From positions 62,001-126,000 of the forward strand of contig NZ_KB902724.1 in NCBI RefSeq assembly GCF_000379605.1: a DNA stretch of 64,000 nt. Direction: 5' to 3'. Source of the stretch: Rhizobium giardinii bv. giardinii H152 (GTDB lineage Bacteria > Pseudomonadota > Alphaproteobacteria > Rhizobiales > Rhizobiaceae). The position numbers and the translations under genes are program-made. Each line of letters begins with the position of its first letter. Position 1 is the stretch's first letter. Below the pieces are notes generated by a model. It worked only from the letters and a program-made list of their open reading frames with translations, had not been told where the DNA came from and made no database searches. Below are positions 25,416 to 33,758 of this stretch, piece after piece.

Positions 25416-26501
25416 ATGACCAGGGTTGCCGCGAAACGCGACTACAGCCTGCTGGGGCGCGATGCCCAGGCCGCCGTCGAAAGCGGACTTGCCGCTGCGG
25501 AGTGGTACCACACTGACATTCCGAGAAAGCAGATGAAGGCGTTGATGAAGCGTGAGGACGGACCGGCCATCCGCGACACGATCCTGTGGCTGGGCAGCAT
25601 GGTCGTGTGCGGCGCTCTCGCCATCTATTTCTGGGGTTCCTGGTGGTGTGTGCCGTTCTTTTTTGTCTATGGCGTGATGTACGGCTCGGCCTCGGATTCG
25701 CGCTGGCACGAATGCGGCCATGGCACGGCCTTCAAGACGCGCTGGATGAACGATGTCGTCTACGAGATCGCCTGCTTCATGATCATGCGCAACCCGGTGA
25801 CCTGGCGTTGGAGCCATACGCGCCATCATACCGACACCGTGATTGTCGGCCGTGACCCGGAAATCGCCGTCATGCGCCCGCCGGATCTCCTCCGCCTGGT
25901 CCTCAACTTCTTCGGCATTCTCGATGTCTTCCATGCGACGATCGACATGGTCCGCAACGCCGCCGGTGTGATCAGCGCCGAGGAAAAGACCTTCATCCCG
26001 GAGCAGGAGCAGCCGCGCGCCATCCGCATCGCCCGTATCTGGCTGGCGATCTATATCGTGACGATCGCCCTTGCGATCACCATGGGCTCGATCCTGCCGC
26101 TGATGCTGATCGGCCTGCCGCGCCTCTATGGCGCCTGGCACCATGTGATGACTGGCCTTTTGCAGCATGGCGGTCTCGCAGACAACGTCATCGATCATCG
26201 GCTGAACAGCCGCAGCGTCTACATGAATCCCTTCAGCCGGTTCGTTTACTGGAACATGAATTACCACGTTGAACACCACATGTTCCCGATGGTTCCCTGC
26301 CATGCGCTGCCGCAGTTGCATGAGATGATCAAGCACGACCTTCCGGCACCGAACAAATCGATCATTGAAGGCTATCGCGAAATGATCCCTGCCTTCCTGC
26401 GCCAGCTCAGGAACGAGGACTATTTTCTCAAGCGCGAACTGCCGCCGACGGCCAAGCCCTACCGGGAAGAGCTGCACGCCGAACCGATCGCCGCCGAATA
26501 G
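25416..26501 (+). CDS. mocD: Membrane di-iron oxygenase/desaturase, MocD-like
   Basis: This 361-residue desaturase-fold protein has histidine boxes HECGH (residues 98-102), HTRHH (134-138) and a late 'NYHVEHHMFP', with hydrophobic segments between. It is followed by a Rieske ferredoxin and a ferredoxin reductase in one operon, as in the rhizobial mocDEF set used to break down methylated inosamine (rhizopine). The role as an oxygenase on a cyclitol, rather than lipid desaturation, is inferred from this context. GGGAGGATAGAG precedes the ATG; an upstream in-frame ATG lacks a ribosome site. Confidence 0.78.
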   Translation: MTRVAAKRDYSLLGRDAQAAVESGLAAAEWYHTDIPRKQMKALMKREDGPAIRDTILWLGSMVVCGALAIYFWGSWWCVPFFFVYGVMYGSASDSRWHECGHGTAFKTRWMNDVVYEIACFMIMRNPVTWRWSHTRHHTDTVIVGRDPEIAVMRPPDLLRLVLNFFGILDVFHATIDMVRNAAGVISAEEKTFIPEQEQPRAIRIARIWLAIYIVTIALAITMGSILPLMLIGLPRLYGAWHHVMTGLLQHGGLADNVIDHRLNSRSVYMNPFSRFVYWNMNYHVEHHMFPMVPCHALPQLHEMIKHDLPAPNKSIIEGYREMIPAFLRQLRNEDYFLKRELPPTAKPYREELHAEPIAAE

Positions 26502-26534
26502 ATCGGTGCACTGAACAATCGACTGGAGGAAAGC

Positions 26535-26849
26535 ATGAGCAATTGGGTGGAAGTCTGCGCGACGGACGAGATCGACGAAGAGGATGTCATCCGCTTCGAT
26601 CATGCGGGCAGGACGTTCGCAGTCTATCGCAGCCCCGATGACGAATTTTTTGCGACCGATGGCCTCTGCACGCATGAGAAAATCCATCTTGCTGAGGGGC
26701 TGGTGATGGACGACATCATCGAATGTCCGAAACACAACGGCCGGTTCAGTTACAAGACCGGCGAAGCCAAGGGTGCGCCCGTTTGCGTCAACCTCAAGAC
26801 CTATCCGGTCAAGATCGAAGGCGGCAGCGTCTTCATCTCGGTTGCGTGA
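26535..26849 (+). CDS. mocE: Rieske-type [2Fe-2S] ferredoxin, MocE-like
   Basis: This 104-residue soluble Rieske ferredoxin has both cluster-binding pairs: C-T-H in 'DGLCTHEKIHLAEG' and C-P-K-H in 'IECPKHNGRF'. It would pass electrons from the flavoprotein encoded downstream to the di-iron oxygenase encoded upstream. The length matches bacterial oxygenase ferredoxins. GGAGGAAAGC lies before the ATG, and only 13 bases separate it from the reductase gene. Confidence 0.88.
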   Translation: MSNWVEVCATDEIDEEDVIRFDHAGRTFAVYRSPDDEFFATDGLCTHEKIHLAEGLVMDDIIECPKHNGRFSYKTGEAKGAPVCVNLKTYPVKIEGGSVFISVA

Positions 26850-26862
26850 GAAGGACCCCATC

Positions 26863-28089
26863 ATGTCGCACATCGTCATCATCGGGGCAGGGGAGTGCGG
26901 CGCGCGCGCCGCCTTCGCCCTGAGGGAAAGGAATTTCGACGGGCAGATCACACTGGTCGGCGCCGAAGAGCATCTTCCTTACGAGCGCCCGCCGCTATCG
27001 AAGGAGGCGCTGCTCAATGGCCTTGAACCGAAACTGGTTTCGGACGCAGCCCGCTATGCCGATGCCGGGATCGAGGTTCTGACCGGCCACAGCGTCGAGG
27101 GCATCGACCCCGCCGGCAAGACCGCGCGGCTTTCCGATGGTCAAATCCTTGCCTATGACCGCCTGCTGTTGACGACCGGCGCCCGGCCCCGACCCTTTCC
27201 GGGGCTTTCAGGCCCCAATCATCGTATCAGGACACTGCGCACCCACAGCGACGCCGTTGCAATTCGCGCCGGCCTGCAGCCTGGCGCGCATCTGGCCATC
27301 ATCGGCGGCGGCTTCATCGGCCTGGAGCTTGCCGCCACCGCCCGCAAGCTCGGCGCCAAGGTAACGCTGGTTGAGGGGCTGCCACGCATTCTCAGCCGCG
27401 GTGTGCCCGCTGAGCTGTCTGCGGTGATCGCCGCGCGGCACAAGGCGGAGGGCGTGGAAATTCTTTGCGGCGTGACGATCCAGGAATTGTCGGAAGGTCC
27501 TGACCACGCGCGGATCCTGACGGAGGATGGCCGCACGATTGCAGCTGATATGATCGTCGTTGGTATCGGCGCCGTCCCGAATGTCGAGCTTGCCCGCGAC
27601 GCAGGTCTTGTGATCGACAACGGCATCGCCGTCGATGCGCATTTGAGAACATCCGATCCGGATATCTTTGCCGCAGGCGATTGCTGCTCCTTTCCGTTGC
27701 CGCATTATGGCGGCCGCCGCGTGCGGCTGGAGGCCTGGCGCAATGCGCAGGACCAGGGCACGCTTGCCGCCGCCAACTTGCTCGGTGCAGAGGAGACGGT
27801 GTCGGCCGTGCCGTGGTTCTGGTCCGATCAGTACGATCTCACGCTGCAGATTGCCGGCATCGCCGACGGTGCGACGCAGGCCGTTTGGAGGCATGTCGCA
27901 GAGGGCACCTTCATTCTCTTCCATCTCGACATCGATGGACGCCTGATCGCAGCCAGCGGCATCGGCCCGGGCAATGCCGTCGCCCGCGACATCCGCCTTG
28001 CTGAAATGATGATCGCGGCGCGTGTCCGTCCTGATCCGGTGGCGCTCGCTGCGCCGGGGACGAAGCTGAAGACATTGCTTGCCGCCTGA
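26863..28089 (+). CDS. mocF: FAD-dependent ferredoxin reductase, MocF-like
   Basis: This 408-residue flavoprotein of the oxygenase-coupled NADH-ferredoxin reductase family has the N-terminal FAD fold 'IVIIGAGECGARAA', the central NAD fold 'LAIIGGGFIGLELAA' (~residues 145-159), 'IFAAGDCCSF' for FAD, and the C-terminal reductase domain. It reduces the Rieske protein of the same operon. The frame opens 30 codons earlier inside the ferredoxin gene; the ATG at 26863 begins directly at the FAD motif. Confidence 0.88.
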   Translation: MSHIVIIGAGECGARAAFALRERNFDGQITLVGAEEHLPYERPPLSKEALLNGLEPKLVSDAARYADAGIEVLTGHSVEGIDPAGKTARLSDGQILAYDRLLLTTGARPRPFPGLSGPNHRIRTLRTHSDAVAIRAGLQPGAHLAIIGGGFIGLELAATARKLGAKVTLVEGLPRILSRGVPAELSAVIAARHKAEGVEILCGVTIQELSEGPDHARILTEDGRTIAADMIVVGIGAVPNVELARDAGLVIDNGIAVDAHLRTSDPDIFAAGDCCSFPLPHYGGRRVRLEAWRNAQDQGTLAAANLLGAEETVSAVPWFWSDQYDLTLQIAGIADGATQAVWRHVAEGTFILFHLDIDGRLIAASGIGPGNAVARDIRLAEMMIAARVRPDPVALAAPGTKLKTLLAA

Positions 28090-28201
28090 AGCTCCGGGAG
28101 ATGCCCGGTTCCTGCGGCCGTCTCCCACCGCCTCCATTTTAAAATAACCACAGAACCAGTCGGTGGCGGCCCTGACCGCCAGCCGCGACAGGGAGAGATC
28201 A

Positions 28202-28993
28202 ATGAGACACCGGCGCCCGACCGTGGCCGACCTTCTGTCAATGAAGGGCAAACGCCAACTCAGCATGCTGCGCGTCGAAACGCTGGATGAGGCCGACGCC
28301 GCAGAGCGGGCGGGGGTCGACCTGGTTTCCGTGCCGCCTGCCTTGCTGGGGCCAGCCTTCCGCGAGGCCGCCCCCTCGGTCTTTGCCTTTCCCGGCCTCG
28401 AATATGGTGATTTCGTCACCGCCGAAGAGTATATCCGCGCGGCATTCCAGGCGCTGAAGGCCGGCGGCGATGCCGTCTATTGCGCGGCCAGTCTCCAGAC
28501 GGTGCGCCGCATGCGCGACGAGGGCATTCCGGTCTGCGGCCATCTCGGCCTTATTCCCTCAAAGGCCACGTGGACCGGTGGTTTCCGCGCGGTCGGCAAG
28601 ACGGCGCTTGGTGCGCTGGAGATCTGGCGCCAGACCAAGGCGCTCGAAGAAGCAGGCGCCTTTGCCGCCGAAATCGAGGTCGTACCAGGCGACGTGGCCA
28701 GCGCCATCAGCAAGCGCACCGCGATGCTGATGCTTTCCATGGGCGCCGGCAGTGGTTGCGATGCGCAATATCTCTTTGCCGACGACGTGCTCGGCGCCAA
28801 CCGTGGCCATATTCCGCGCCACGCCAAGATCTACCGCAACTTCGCCGCAGAACATGATCGGCTGCACCAGGAACGCATCGCCGCCTTCTCCGAATATGTC
28901 GCCGACGTCAAGTCCGGCACCTATCCGGGCGAAGCGCATCTGGTGGGTATTGATCCGGCGGAGCTGGAGGCGTTTCTCCTGGCGTTGGAGTGA
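28202..28993 (+). CDS. PanB-like protein (ketopantoate hydroxymethyltransferase family) with missing metal site
   Basis: This 263-residue PEP-mutase/PanB-fold protein is recognisable by 'GIPVCGHLGLIPSKA' (residues ~109-121), 'GAFAAEIEVVPGDVA' and 'GHIPRHAKIYRNF'. By eye-alignment with E. coli PanB, the general-base glutamate (E159) and H114 remain. The magnesium ligands do not: the GDSLG motif is replaced by 'PPALLG', the ADLPF motif by 'AFPGLE', and the KIEGG motif by 'YCAAS'. It is unlikely to be a normal pantothenate enzyme. It sits 112 bases after the ferredoxin reductase, so a role in the same pathway is possible. Confidence 0.7.
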   Translation: MRHRRPTVADLLSMKGKRQLSMLRVETLDEADAAERAGVDLVSVPPALLGPAFREAAPSVFAFPGLEYGDFVTAEEYIRAAFQALKAGGDAVYCAASLQTVRRMRDEGIPVCGHLGLIPSKATWTGGFRAVGKTALGALEIWRQTKALEEAGAFAAEIEVVPGDVASAISKRTAMLMLSMGAGSGCDAQYLFADDVLGANRGHIPRHAKIYRNFAAEHDRLHQERIAAFSEYVADVKSGTYPGEAHLVGIDPAELEAFLLALE

Positions 28994-29204
28994 GAGGTGG
29001 GCTGTATTTTGGTGCCTATCGAAGTCCGCGGGTGGAATTCAAGCTTGAGAGAATTTGTCTTCTCGCACAGGATTTGCCCTTAGCCAACTTCGACCGGACG
29101 ATGCGCAAAGCGCGAGTTATCGGATGGGCTTTTCCGATCGCTCACGCTTCTTCTTGACCCATGCGAATGGCGGCTGGCGCTGACCCGAGGCGCTTGAGTA
29201 GCCG

Positions 29205-30002
29205 CTACCCGGCGCGCTTGCGGCCTGCGGCATAACCGAGTTGCTCGGACAATTCATGCGCGGCGGCAAGAAGGCTGTCGAGATAGCTCTGGCGATTGCG
29301 CAGCCCGTCTTCCTTCGGGGTCACGAGGCAGAGCGTGGCGACGCATTGGCCATCAGCCTGATACACCGGAACCGCAAAGCAGTGCGTGAAGGTCTCGACC
29401 TCGCTGTTGAAGGTGAAAAAGCCGTCGAGGGCCGCTTGCCGGACTTCCGCGATGAACTGTGCCGGATCCAGCCGCTTGCCGTTCGGCAGAACGAAGTCGC
29501 TGGTGGGAATGAGATCGATAATCTCCGCGTCGGTGAGATGTGCCACCAACAGGCGGCCGGAAGCGGTCCACGGGATTGGCACCAGTTCGCCGATATTGGA
29601 GGAAATGCGGAATGCGCGCACACCTTCGCGCATCATGGCAACCGTATATTTGTTGCCTTCCAGCAGGCACATCTGCGCCGTCTCACGGGTTTCCTCCGCC
29701 AGCCGGGCGAGCATGTCCTCGGATTCGCGCATCAGGTCGAACTGGTCGGCATAGGCCGTGCCGAGGAAATAGAGCTTGCGACCCAGAAACACCCGACCGT
29801 CGCCGCCCTGATAGTCCAGCATGCCGTGGCGCAGGAGAAGGTTGATCAGTTCGTAGACGGACGAGCGCGGTGCGCCGATCTCGACGGCAATCTCGTTCGG
29901 CCGCATCGGCTGGCGTTTCGTGCGCAGGAATTCAAGAATCTCGAAGGCACGATCAAGACCCCGCGTCCGCCGCGATACGATGTCTTCTGCGCCATCAGCC
30001 AT
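29205..30002 (-). CDS. IclR-family transcriptional regulator
   Basis: This 265-residue protein has an N-terminal winged helix-turn-helix ('RPNEIAVEIGAPRSSVYELI', residues ~34-53) and a C-terminal IclR effector domain with 'WTASGRLLVAHL' and 'TFTHCFAVPVYQADG'. The ATG at 30002, with GAGGAC upstream, is favoured over a TTG six codons earlier. It precedes the RidA gene by 57 bases in the opposite sense of transcript order and probably controls the amino-acid transport and catabolic genes that follow. Confidence 0.87.
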   Translation of the reverse strand: MADGAEDIVSRRTRGLDRAFEILEFLRTKRQPMRPNEIAVEIGAPRSSVYELINLLLRHGMLDYQGGDGRVFLGRKLYFLGTAYADQFDLMRESEDMLARLAEETRETAQMCLLEGNKYTVAMMREGVRAFRISSNIGELVPIPWTASGRLLVAHLTDAEIIDLIPTSDFVLPNGKRLDPAQFIAEVRQAALDGFFTFNSEVETFTHCFAVPVYQADGQCVATLCLVTPKEDGLRNRQSYLDSLLAAAHELSEQLGYAAGRKRAG

Positions 30003-30059
30003 TCGATCCGTCCTCTTCAATGATCACGGGCGCGACCTTTGCAAGCCGCGCCCTGCATT

Positions 30060-30449
30060 TCAAGCCCTGTCCGCCCGATAGGCGATGCAATCGACTTCCA
30101 CTTTGCAATCGACCATCATGCGCGACTGCACGCAGGCACGGGCCGGAGGGTTGGCGCCGAAATATTCGGCGTAGACGCCGTTGAAGCTCCAGAAATCCCG
30201 CGGATCGTCCAGCCAGACGCCGACGCGGACAACGTCCTCGATGCCGTAGCCCGCCTCATGCAGGATGGCGATCAGGTTCTCGATTGCCCTGCGGCTCTCG
30301 GCTACAATGCCGCCGCGCACGATCTCGCCGTTTTCCATCGGCACCTGGCCAGACACATGCAGCCAACCGTTTGCTTCCACCGCACGGGCAAAGGGCAGGG
30401 GTTGACCACCGGCACCCGTTTCACCGGCGCCATAACGCTTGATAGTCAT
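30060..30449 (-). CDS. RidA/YjgF-family protein (enamine/imine deaminase)
   Basis: This 129-residue protein of the Rid family has 'LHVSGQVPMENGEIV', 'LIAILHEAGYGIEDVVRVGVWL' (quoted in part) and a C-terminal 'MMVDCKVEVDCIAY'. An arginine at the position before it ('CVQSR') fits the catalytic Arg of RidA. RidA hydrolyses reactive 2-aminoacrylate-type enamines released by PLP dehydratases. A D-serine dehydratase-like gene is encoded at the other end of this cluster, which gives it a natural partner. Confidence 0.82.
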   Translation of the reverse strand: MTIKRYGAGETGAGGQPLPFARAVEANGWLHVSGQVPMENGEIVRGGIVAESRRAIENLIAILHEAGYGIEDVVRVGVWLDDPRDFWSFNGVYAEYFGANPPARACVQSRMMVDCKVEVDCIAYRADRA

Positions 30450-30480
30450 GAGGATTCTCTCTTTGTCTTTGTTTGAGATG

Positions 30481-30527
30481 GAACGGGATGTGAGCGGAAA
30501 ACCACTTACACTTTTCTCATCCCGTTC
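30481..30527 (-). other. Hairpin between the ATPase and RidA genes
   Basis: GAACGGGATG (30481-30490) and CATCCCGTTC (30518-30527) form a 10-bp perfect stem that begins within the ATPase stop region. It lies between two reverse-strand genes and could limit read-through into ridA. Confidence 0.5.
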
Positions 30528-31296
30528 AGTTGAAACTGGATGTCTTGAGGAATTCGACGAGCCGCTCGGTCTTCGGCCTCAGGAACATCTCCTTCGGGTC
30601 GCCTTCCTCGCAGATCACGCCCTGATTCATGAAGATCACCCGCGAGGAGACTTCATAGGCAAAGCGCATCTCGTGGGTGACGAGCAGCATGCTCATGCCG
30701 TCCGCCGCCAACCCCTTGATGACCTGGAGCACTTCGCCCACCAGTTCCGGGTCCAGCGCCGAGGTGACCTCATCGAACAGCATCAGTCGCGGGTTCATCG
30801 CGATCGCCCGGGCGATCGCAACGCGTTGCTGCTGGCCGCCGGAAAGCTGGCCCGGATAGTGATCGGCGCGCGAGGCAAGGCCAACGCGGTCCAGCCATTT
30901 TTCGGCGATGGCCCGTGCTTCGTCGCGCGACAGCTTCTTCACCTTGACGAGGCCGAGCATCACGTTTTCCGCTGCGGTCATATGCGGGAAGAGGTTGAAC
31001 TGCTGAAAGGCCATGCCTGTCAGTGCGCGCTGCCGGGCGATGTCCTTCTCGCTCTTGCGCTTGCGGACAGTGCCGCTTTGTTCATAGCCGATGTCCTCGC
31101 CCTCGAGCAGGATGCGTCCGCCCTGGAATTCTTCCAGCATGTTGATGCAGCGCAGCATCGTCGTCTTGCCCGAACCTGAGGAGCCGATGATTGAGATCAC
31201 TTCGCCTTCCTGCATGGTGCAGTCCACGCCCTTCAGCACCTCGACGGTGCCGTACTGCTTGCGCAGCCCCTGTATTTCCAGAAGTATCTTGCTCAT
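30526..31296 (-). CDS. Polar amino-acid ABC transporter ATP-binding protein (GlnQ type)
   Basis: This 256-residue ATPase has Walker [10 protein letters not shown], signature [14 protein letters not shown], Walker B '[14 protein letters not shown]' and the H-loop 'LLVTHEM'. The '[13 protein letters not shown]' segment is characteristic of polar amino-acid importers. Here the Walker B reads DEVTS rather than DEPTS, which is normal for this subfamily. The start at 31296 follows the permease gene within the same operon; an upstream in-frame ATG would overlap the permease end. Confidence 0.9.
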   Translation of the reverse strand: MSKILLEIQGLRKQYGTVEVLKGVDCTMQEGEVISIIGSSGSGKTTMLRCINMLEEFQGGRILLEGEDIGYEQSGTVRKRKSEKDIARQRALTGMAFQQFNLFPHMTAAENVMLGLVKVKKLSRDEARAIAEKWLDRVGLASRADHYPGQLSGGQQQRVAIARAIAMNPRLMLFDEVTSALDPELVGEVLQVIKGLAADGMSMLLVTHEMRFAYEVSSRVIFMNQGVICEEGDPKEMFLRPKTERLVEFLKTSSFN

Positions 31297-31309
31297 GTCG
31301 TGGGAGCCC

Positions 31310-31981
31310 TCAGGACGGAACGGCGGTCTTGCGCTCGACATATTTGCCGAACCGCTCGATGCCGTAATTGATGGTGAAGTAGAGAAGCCCGGCGAAGAAA
31401 TAGAACTGCAGGCTCAGGAAATTGCGCGAGATGATTTCCTGCGTGCGCAAGAGTAGTTCGGCGACGCCGATGACGGAGAGCAGGGTCGAAGCCTTGACCA
31501 TCTCGGCAGCCGTATTCACCCAGGCGGGCAGGAATTGCCGCAGCGCCTGCGGCCACAGAACATAGGCGAATGTCTGGCGGAACGTCAGCCCGATCGCCTT
31601 GGCAGCTTCGGTCTGCCCCTTGGGAATGGCCTGCAACCCGCCGCGGACGATCTCACCGACATGCGACGAGCAGAAGATCGCCAACGCCAGGACACCGGCC
31701 TGGAACGGCCCCAGTTCGATACCGATCGTGGAGAGCACATAGTAGCTGGCGAGAACCAGCACGAGCACCGGCGTGCCGCGAATGAAGTCGGTATAGGCCC
31801 GGACCACGAGCCTGAGCAACCGGTTGCCGTAGACGAGAGACAGGCCGACGAGAACACCGAGCAGCGACCCGGCAATGATCGAGAGAAGCGAGATCGATAC
31901 CGTGACGCCCAGCCCTTTGAGGATAACGAAGCGAGCGATCCAGAGTTGATCGAAGAAGGCGGAGATTTCCGTCATGGTCAT
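31310..31981 (-). CDS. Amino-acid ABC transporter permease (HisM type)
   Basis: This 223-residue permease has five predicted membrane segments and the EAA loop '[20 protein letters not shown]', preceded by '[11 protein letters not shown]'. Its ATG (31981) overlaps the TGA of the partner permease (TGATG), so the pair is translationally coupled. An open frame extends far upstream through the partner gene, but that is only a shadow. It forms half of the heterodimeric membrane channel. Confidence 0.88.
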   Translation of the reverse strand: MTMTEISAFFDQLWIARFVILKGLGVTVSISLLSIIAGSLLGVLVGLSLVYGNRLLRLVVRAYTDFIRGTPVLVLVLASYYVLSTIGIELGPFQAGVLALAIFCSSHVGEIVRGGLQAIPKGQTEAAKAIGLTFRQTFAYVLWPQALRQFLPAWVNTAAEMVKASTLLSVIGVAELLLRTQEIISRNFLSLQFYFFAGLLYFTINYGIERFGKYVERKTAVPS

Positions 31982-32643
31982 CACCTCGGAACGGCAAGCC
32001 GGCGCTCGACCATGCGCATCAGCGCCGCAAGCACGGAACAGGTGGCGACGTAGAGACCCGAAGCGACGATCCACGTCTCGATGACCCGGAAGGTCTCGAC
32101 ATTGATTTTGCGCGCCTCGAACGTGAGTTCCGGCACCGCGATGGCCGCTGCCAGCGACGTATCCTTGAACAGCGAAATCACCGTCGAGGACAAGGAAGGC
32201 AGGACGTTGCGCAGCATCAGCGGCACGATGATCGACACGCGAATCTGCATCGGCGTCAGCCCGATGGCGAGGCCGGCCTCCGTCAGTCCCTTGGGAATGG
32301 AGATGAGACCCGCGCGGAACACCTCGGCCAGATAGGCGCCGGAATAGATCGACAGCACGGCGACGAAACTCTCGATCTTGCCCAGCCGCACGCCCATCTG
32401 TGGCAGGGCAAAATAGGCAAAGAGCACCAGTACGAGAATCGGCAGGTTGCGGATGATCGTCACGTAGGTTGCCGCCGGCCGCTGAATCCAGCCGCTTTTG
32501 GCAATGAGCGCGAAGGCGACCAGCAAGCCGATGACGGCGCCGATGAGGATGGAAACGAAAGCCAGACCAAGGCTCAGCAGCAGGCCTTCGAGAAGCTGGT
32601 CGAAGCTGCGCCAGACGGCGGCGAAATTGAGCGTATAACCCAT
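31981..32643 (-). CDS. Amino-acid ABC transporter permease (HisQ type)
   Basis: This 220-residue permease has 'IIRNLPILVLVLFAYFALP', 'SIYSGAYLAEVFRAGL' and the EAA loop 'EAGLAIGLTPMQIRVSIIVP', all standard for polar amino-acid permeases. It pairs with the permease encoded just downstream. It lies 75 bases after the binding-protein gene, across a strong hairpin. Confidence 0.88.
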   Translation of the reverse strand: MGYTLNFAAVWRSFDQLLEGLLLSLGLAFVSILIGAVIGLLVAFALIAKSGWIQRPAATYVTIIRNLPILVLVLFAYFALPQMGVRLGKIESFVAVLSIYSGAYLAEVFRAGLISIPKGLTEAGLAIGLTPMQIRVSIIVPLMLRNVLPSLSSTVISLFKDTSLAAAIAVPELTFEARKINVETFRVIETWIVASGLYVATCSVLAALMRMVERRLAVPR

Positions 32644-32673
32644 GGCGGCATCCTGCCGTAGAGGGTGGGGGAA

Positions 32674-32699
32674 GGACGAAGGGCCAATGCCCTTCGTCC
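32674..32699 (-). other. Intercistronic hairpin after the amino-acid-binding protein gene
   Basis: GGACGAAGGGC (32674-32684), loop CAAT, GCCCTTCGTCC (32689-32699): an 11-bp perfect stem 20 bases beyond the binding-protein stop and before the permease genes. Confidence 0.7.
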
Positions 32700-32718
32700 C
32701 AACGGCTGCCGTTCGGCC

Positions 32719-33567
32719 TTATTTGTACTCGACCGGGAAGCCGATCTGCGGCGGTGCCAGATCCTTGCCGAACCAAGTCTTGAAGGACTTGGCATAGAAA
32801 TCGAACTCGACGCCGGTCATCGCCTCGTGCAACGCGGTGTTGACGAAGTTCAGCCAGTCCTGGTCGCCGCGCTTGACGCCGCAGGCATAGGTCTGCGGGT
32901 TCCAGCCGTAGCCGGCATCCTTGTAGCGGCCCGAATTCTGGGTCATGTACCAGGCAAGCGACGACTGGTCGGTGGCCGCCGCATCGGCGCGGCCGGATTC
33001 AAGCGCCTGATAGATCAGGTCGACGGATTCATACTGGTCAACGGTCGCCTCCGGCAGCGCCGCATGCACCATGTCCTCGGCATAGACGTTCTGCAGAACA
33101 GAAATGGTCACGGAAGACCCTGCAGCCTTCAGCGCCGCATAGTCGGCATGCTTGCCGTCAGCCTTGAGCATCAGGCCGACACCTTCCCGGTAGTAGGGAA
33201 TGGTGAAGGCGATCTGCTGGGCGCGTTCGCCGGTCACTGTCATGAACTGGCAGGTGAGGTCCACCTTGTCGGTGGTGATGTTCGGAATGCGGGCGTCGGA
33301 CGACTGGTTGACGTACTCGATCTTGTCGGGATCGCCGAACAGTGCCTTGGCGACGATGCGGCCCATGTCGACGTCGAAACCCTGGAGCTTGTCTTCGGCG
33401 CTCTTGAAATGCCACGGCGCGTTTGTGCTGCCGGTGCCGAGGACAAGATGGCCGCGGGCCAGAACCTCATCGAGTTTGCTGGCCGCCTGCTGCGCGGCGG
33501 CGGGCATTGCGGAAAGAAGAAAGGCGGTTGCCAGCGAGAGCGCGCCGGCGCGGAGCGAAATGATCAT
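32719..33567 (-). CDS. Polar amino-acid-binding periplasmic protein
   Basis: This 282-residue type II binding protein (SBP family 3) has a signal peptide ending 'AMPAAAQ'. It then shows 'LDEVLARGHLVLGTG', 'LQGFDVDMGRIVAKALFGDP', 'VDLTCQFMTVTGERAQQIAF' and 'SGRADAAATD'. The ligand is an amino acid or close analogue; with the downstream enzymes a D-amino acid or hydroxy-amino acid is plausible. The ATG at 33567 begins the signal peptide with AGGGGAA before it; the longer open frame upstream is not needed. Confidence 0.88.
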   Translation of the reverse strand: MIISLRAGALSLATAFLLSAMPAAAQQAASKLDEVLARGHLVLGTGSTNAPWHFKSAEDKLQGFDVDMGRIVAKALFGDPDKIEYVNQSSDARIPNITTDKVDLTCQFMTVTGERAQQIAFTIPYYREGVGLMLKADGKHADYAALKAAGSSVTISVLQNVYAEDMVHAALPEATVDQYESVDLIYQALESGRADAAATDQSSLAWYMTQNSGRYKDAGYGWNPQTYACGVKRGDQDWLNFVNTALHEAMTGVEFDFYAKSFKTWFGKDLAPPQIGFPVEYK

Positions 33568-33599
33568 GATGTTCCCCTGATGAACGGTCATTTTCCAGT

Positions 33600-33634
33600 G
33601 TCCAGTATTGTGGACATGTGTCTGTTTTACTGGA
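33600..33634. promoter_or_regulatory. Inverted repeats in the divergent promoter region
   Basis: GTCCA-GTATTG-TGGAC (33600-33615), and the wider pair TCCAGT (33601-33606)/ACTGGA (33629-33634), lie between the reverse transporter operon and the forward PLP-enzyme gene. This is a plausible site for the IclR-family regulator of the cluster. Confidence 0.35.
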
Positions 33635-33758
33635 TTGACGTATTCAGCGTCAGGATGCATAAATTGTCAAGACTTGGGCGAGTAGGAATCTGCGCAACAG
33701 GCATGCGGCGGTTTCTTCCGCCTGAATTTTCATCGGAAATTTTCTTGAGAGGGTCCCC

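Noticed and set aside
31310..32776. 488-codon reverse open frame that would extend the permease
   Set aside because: The extra N-terminal half is a shadow of the partner permease and binding-protein intergenic region; true start is the TGATG overlap at 31981.
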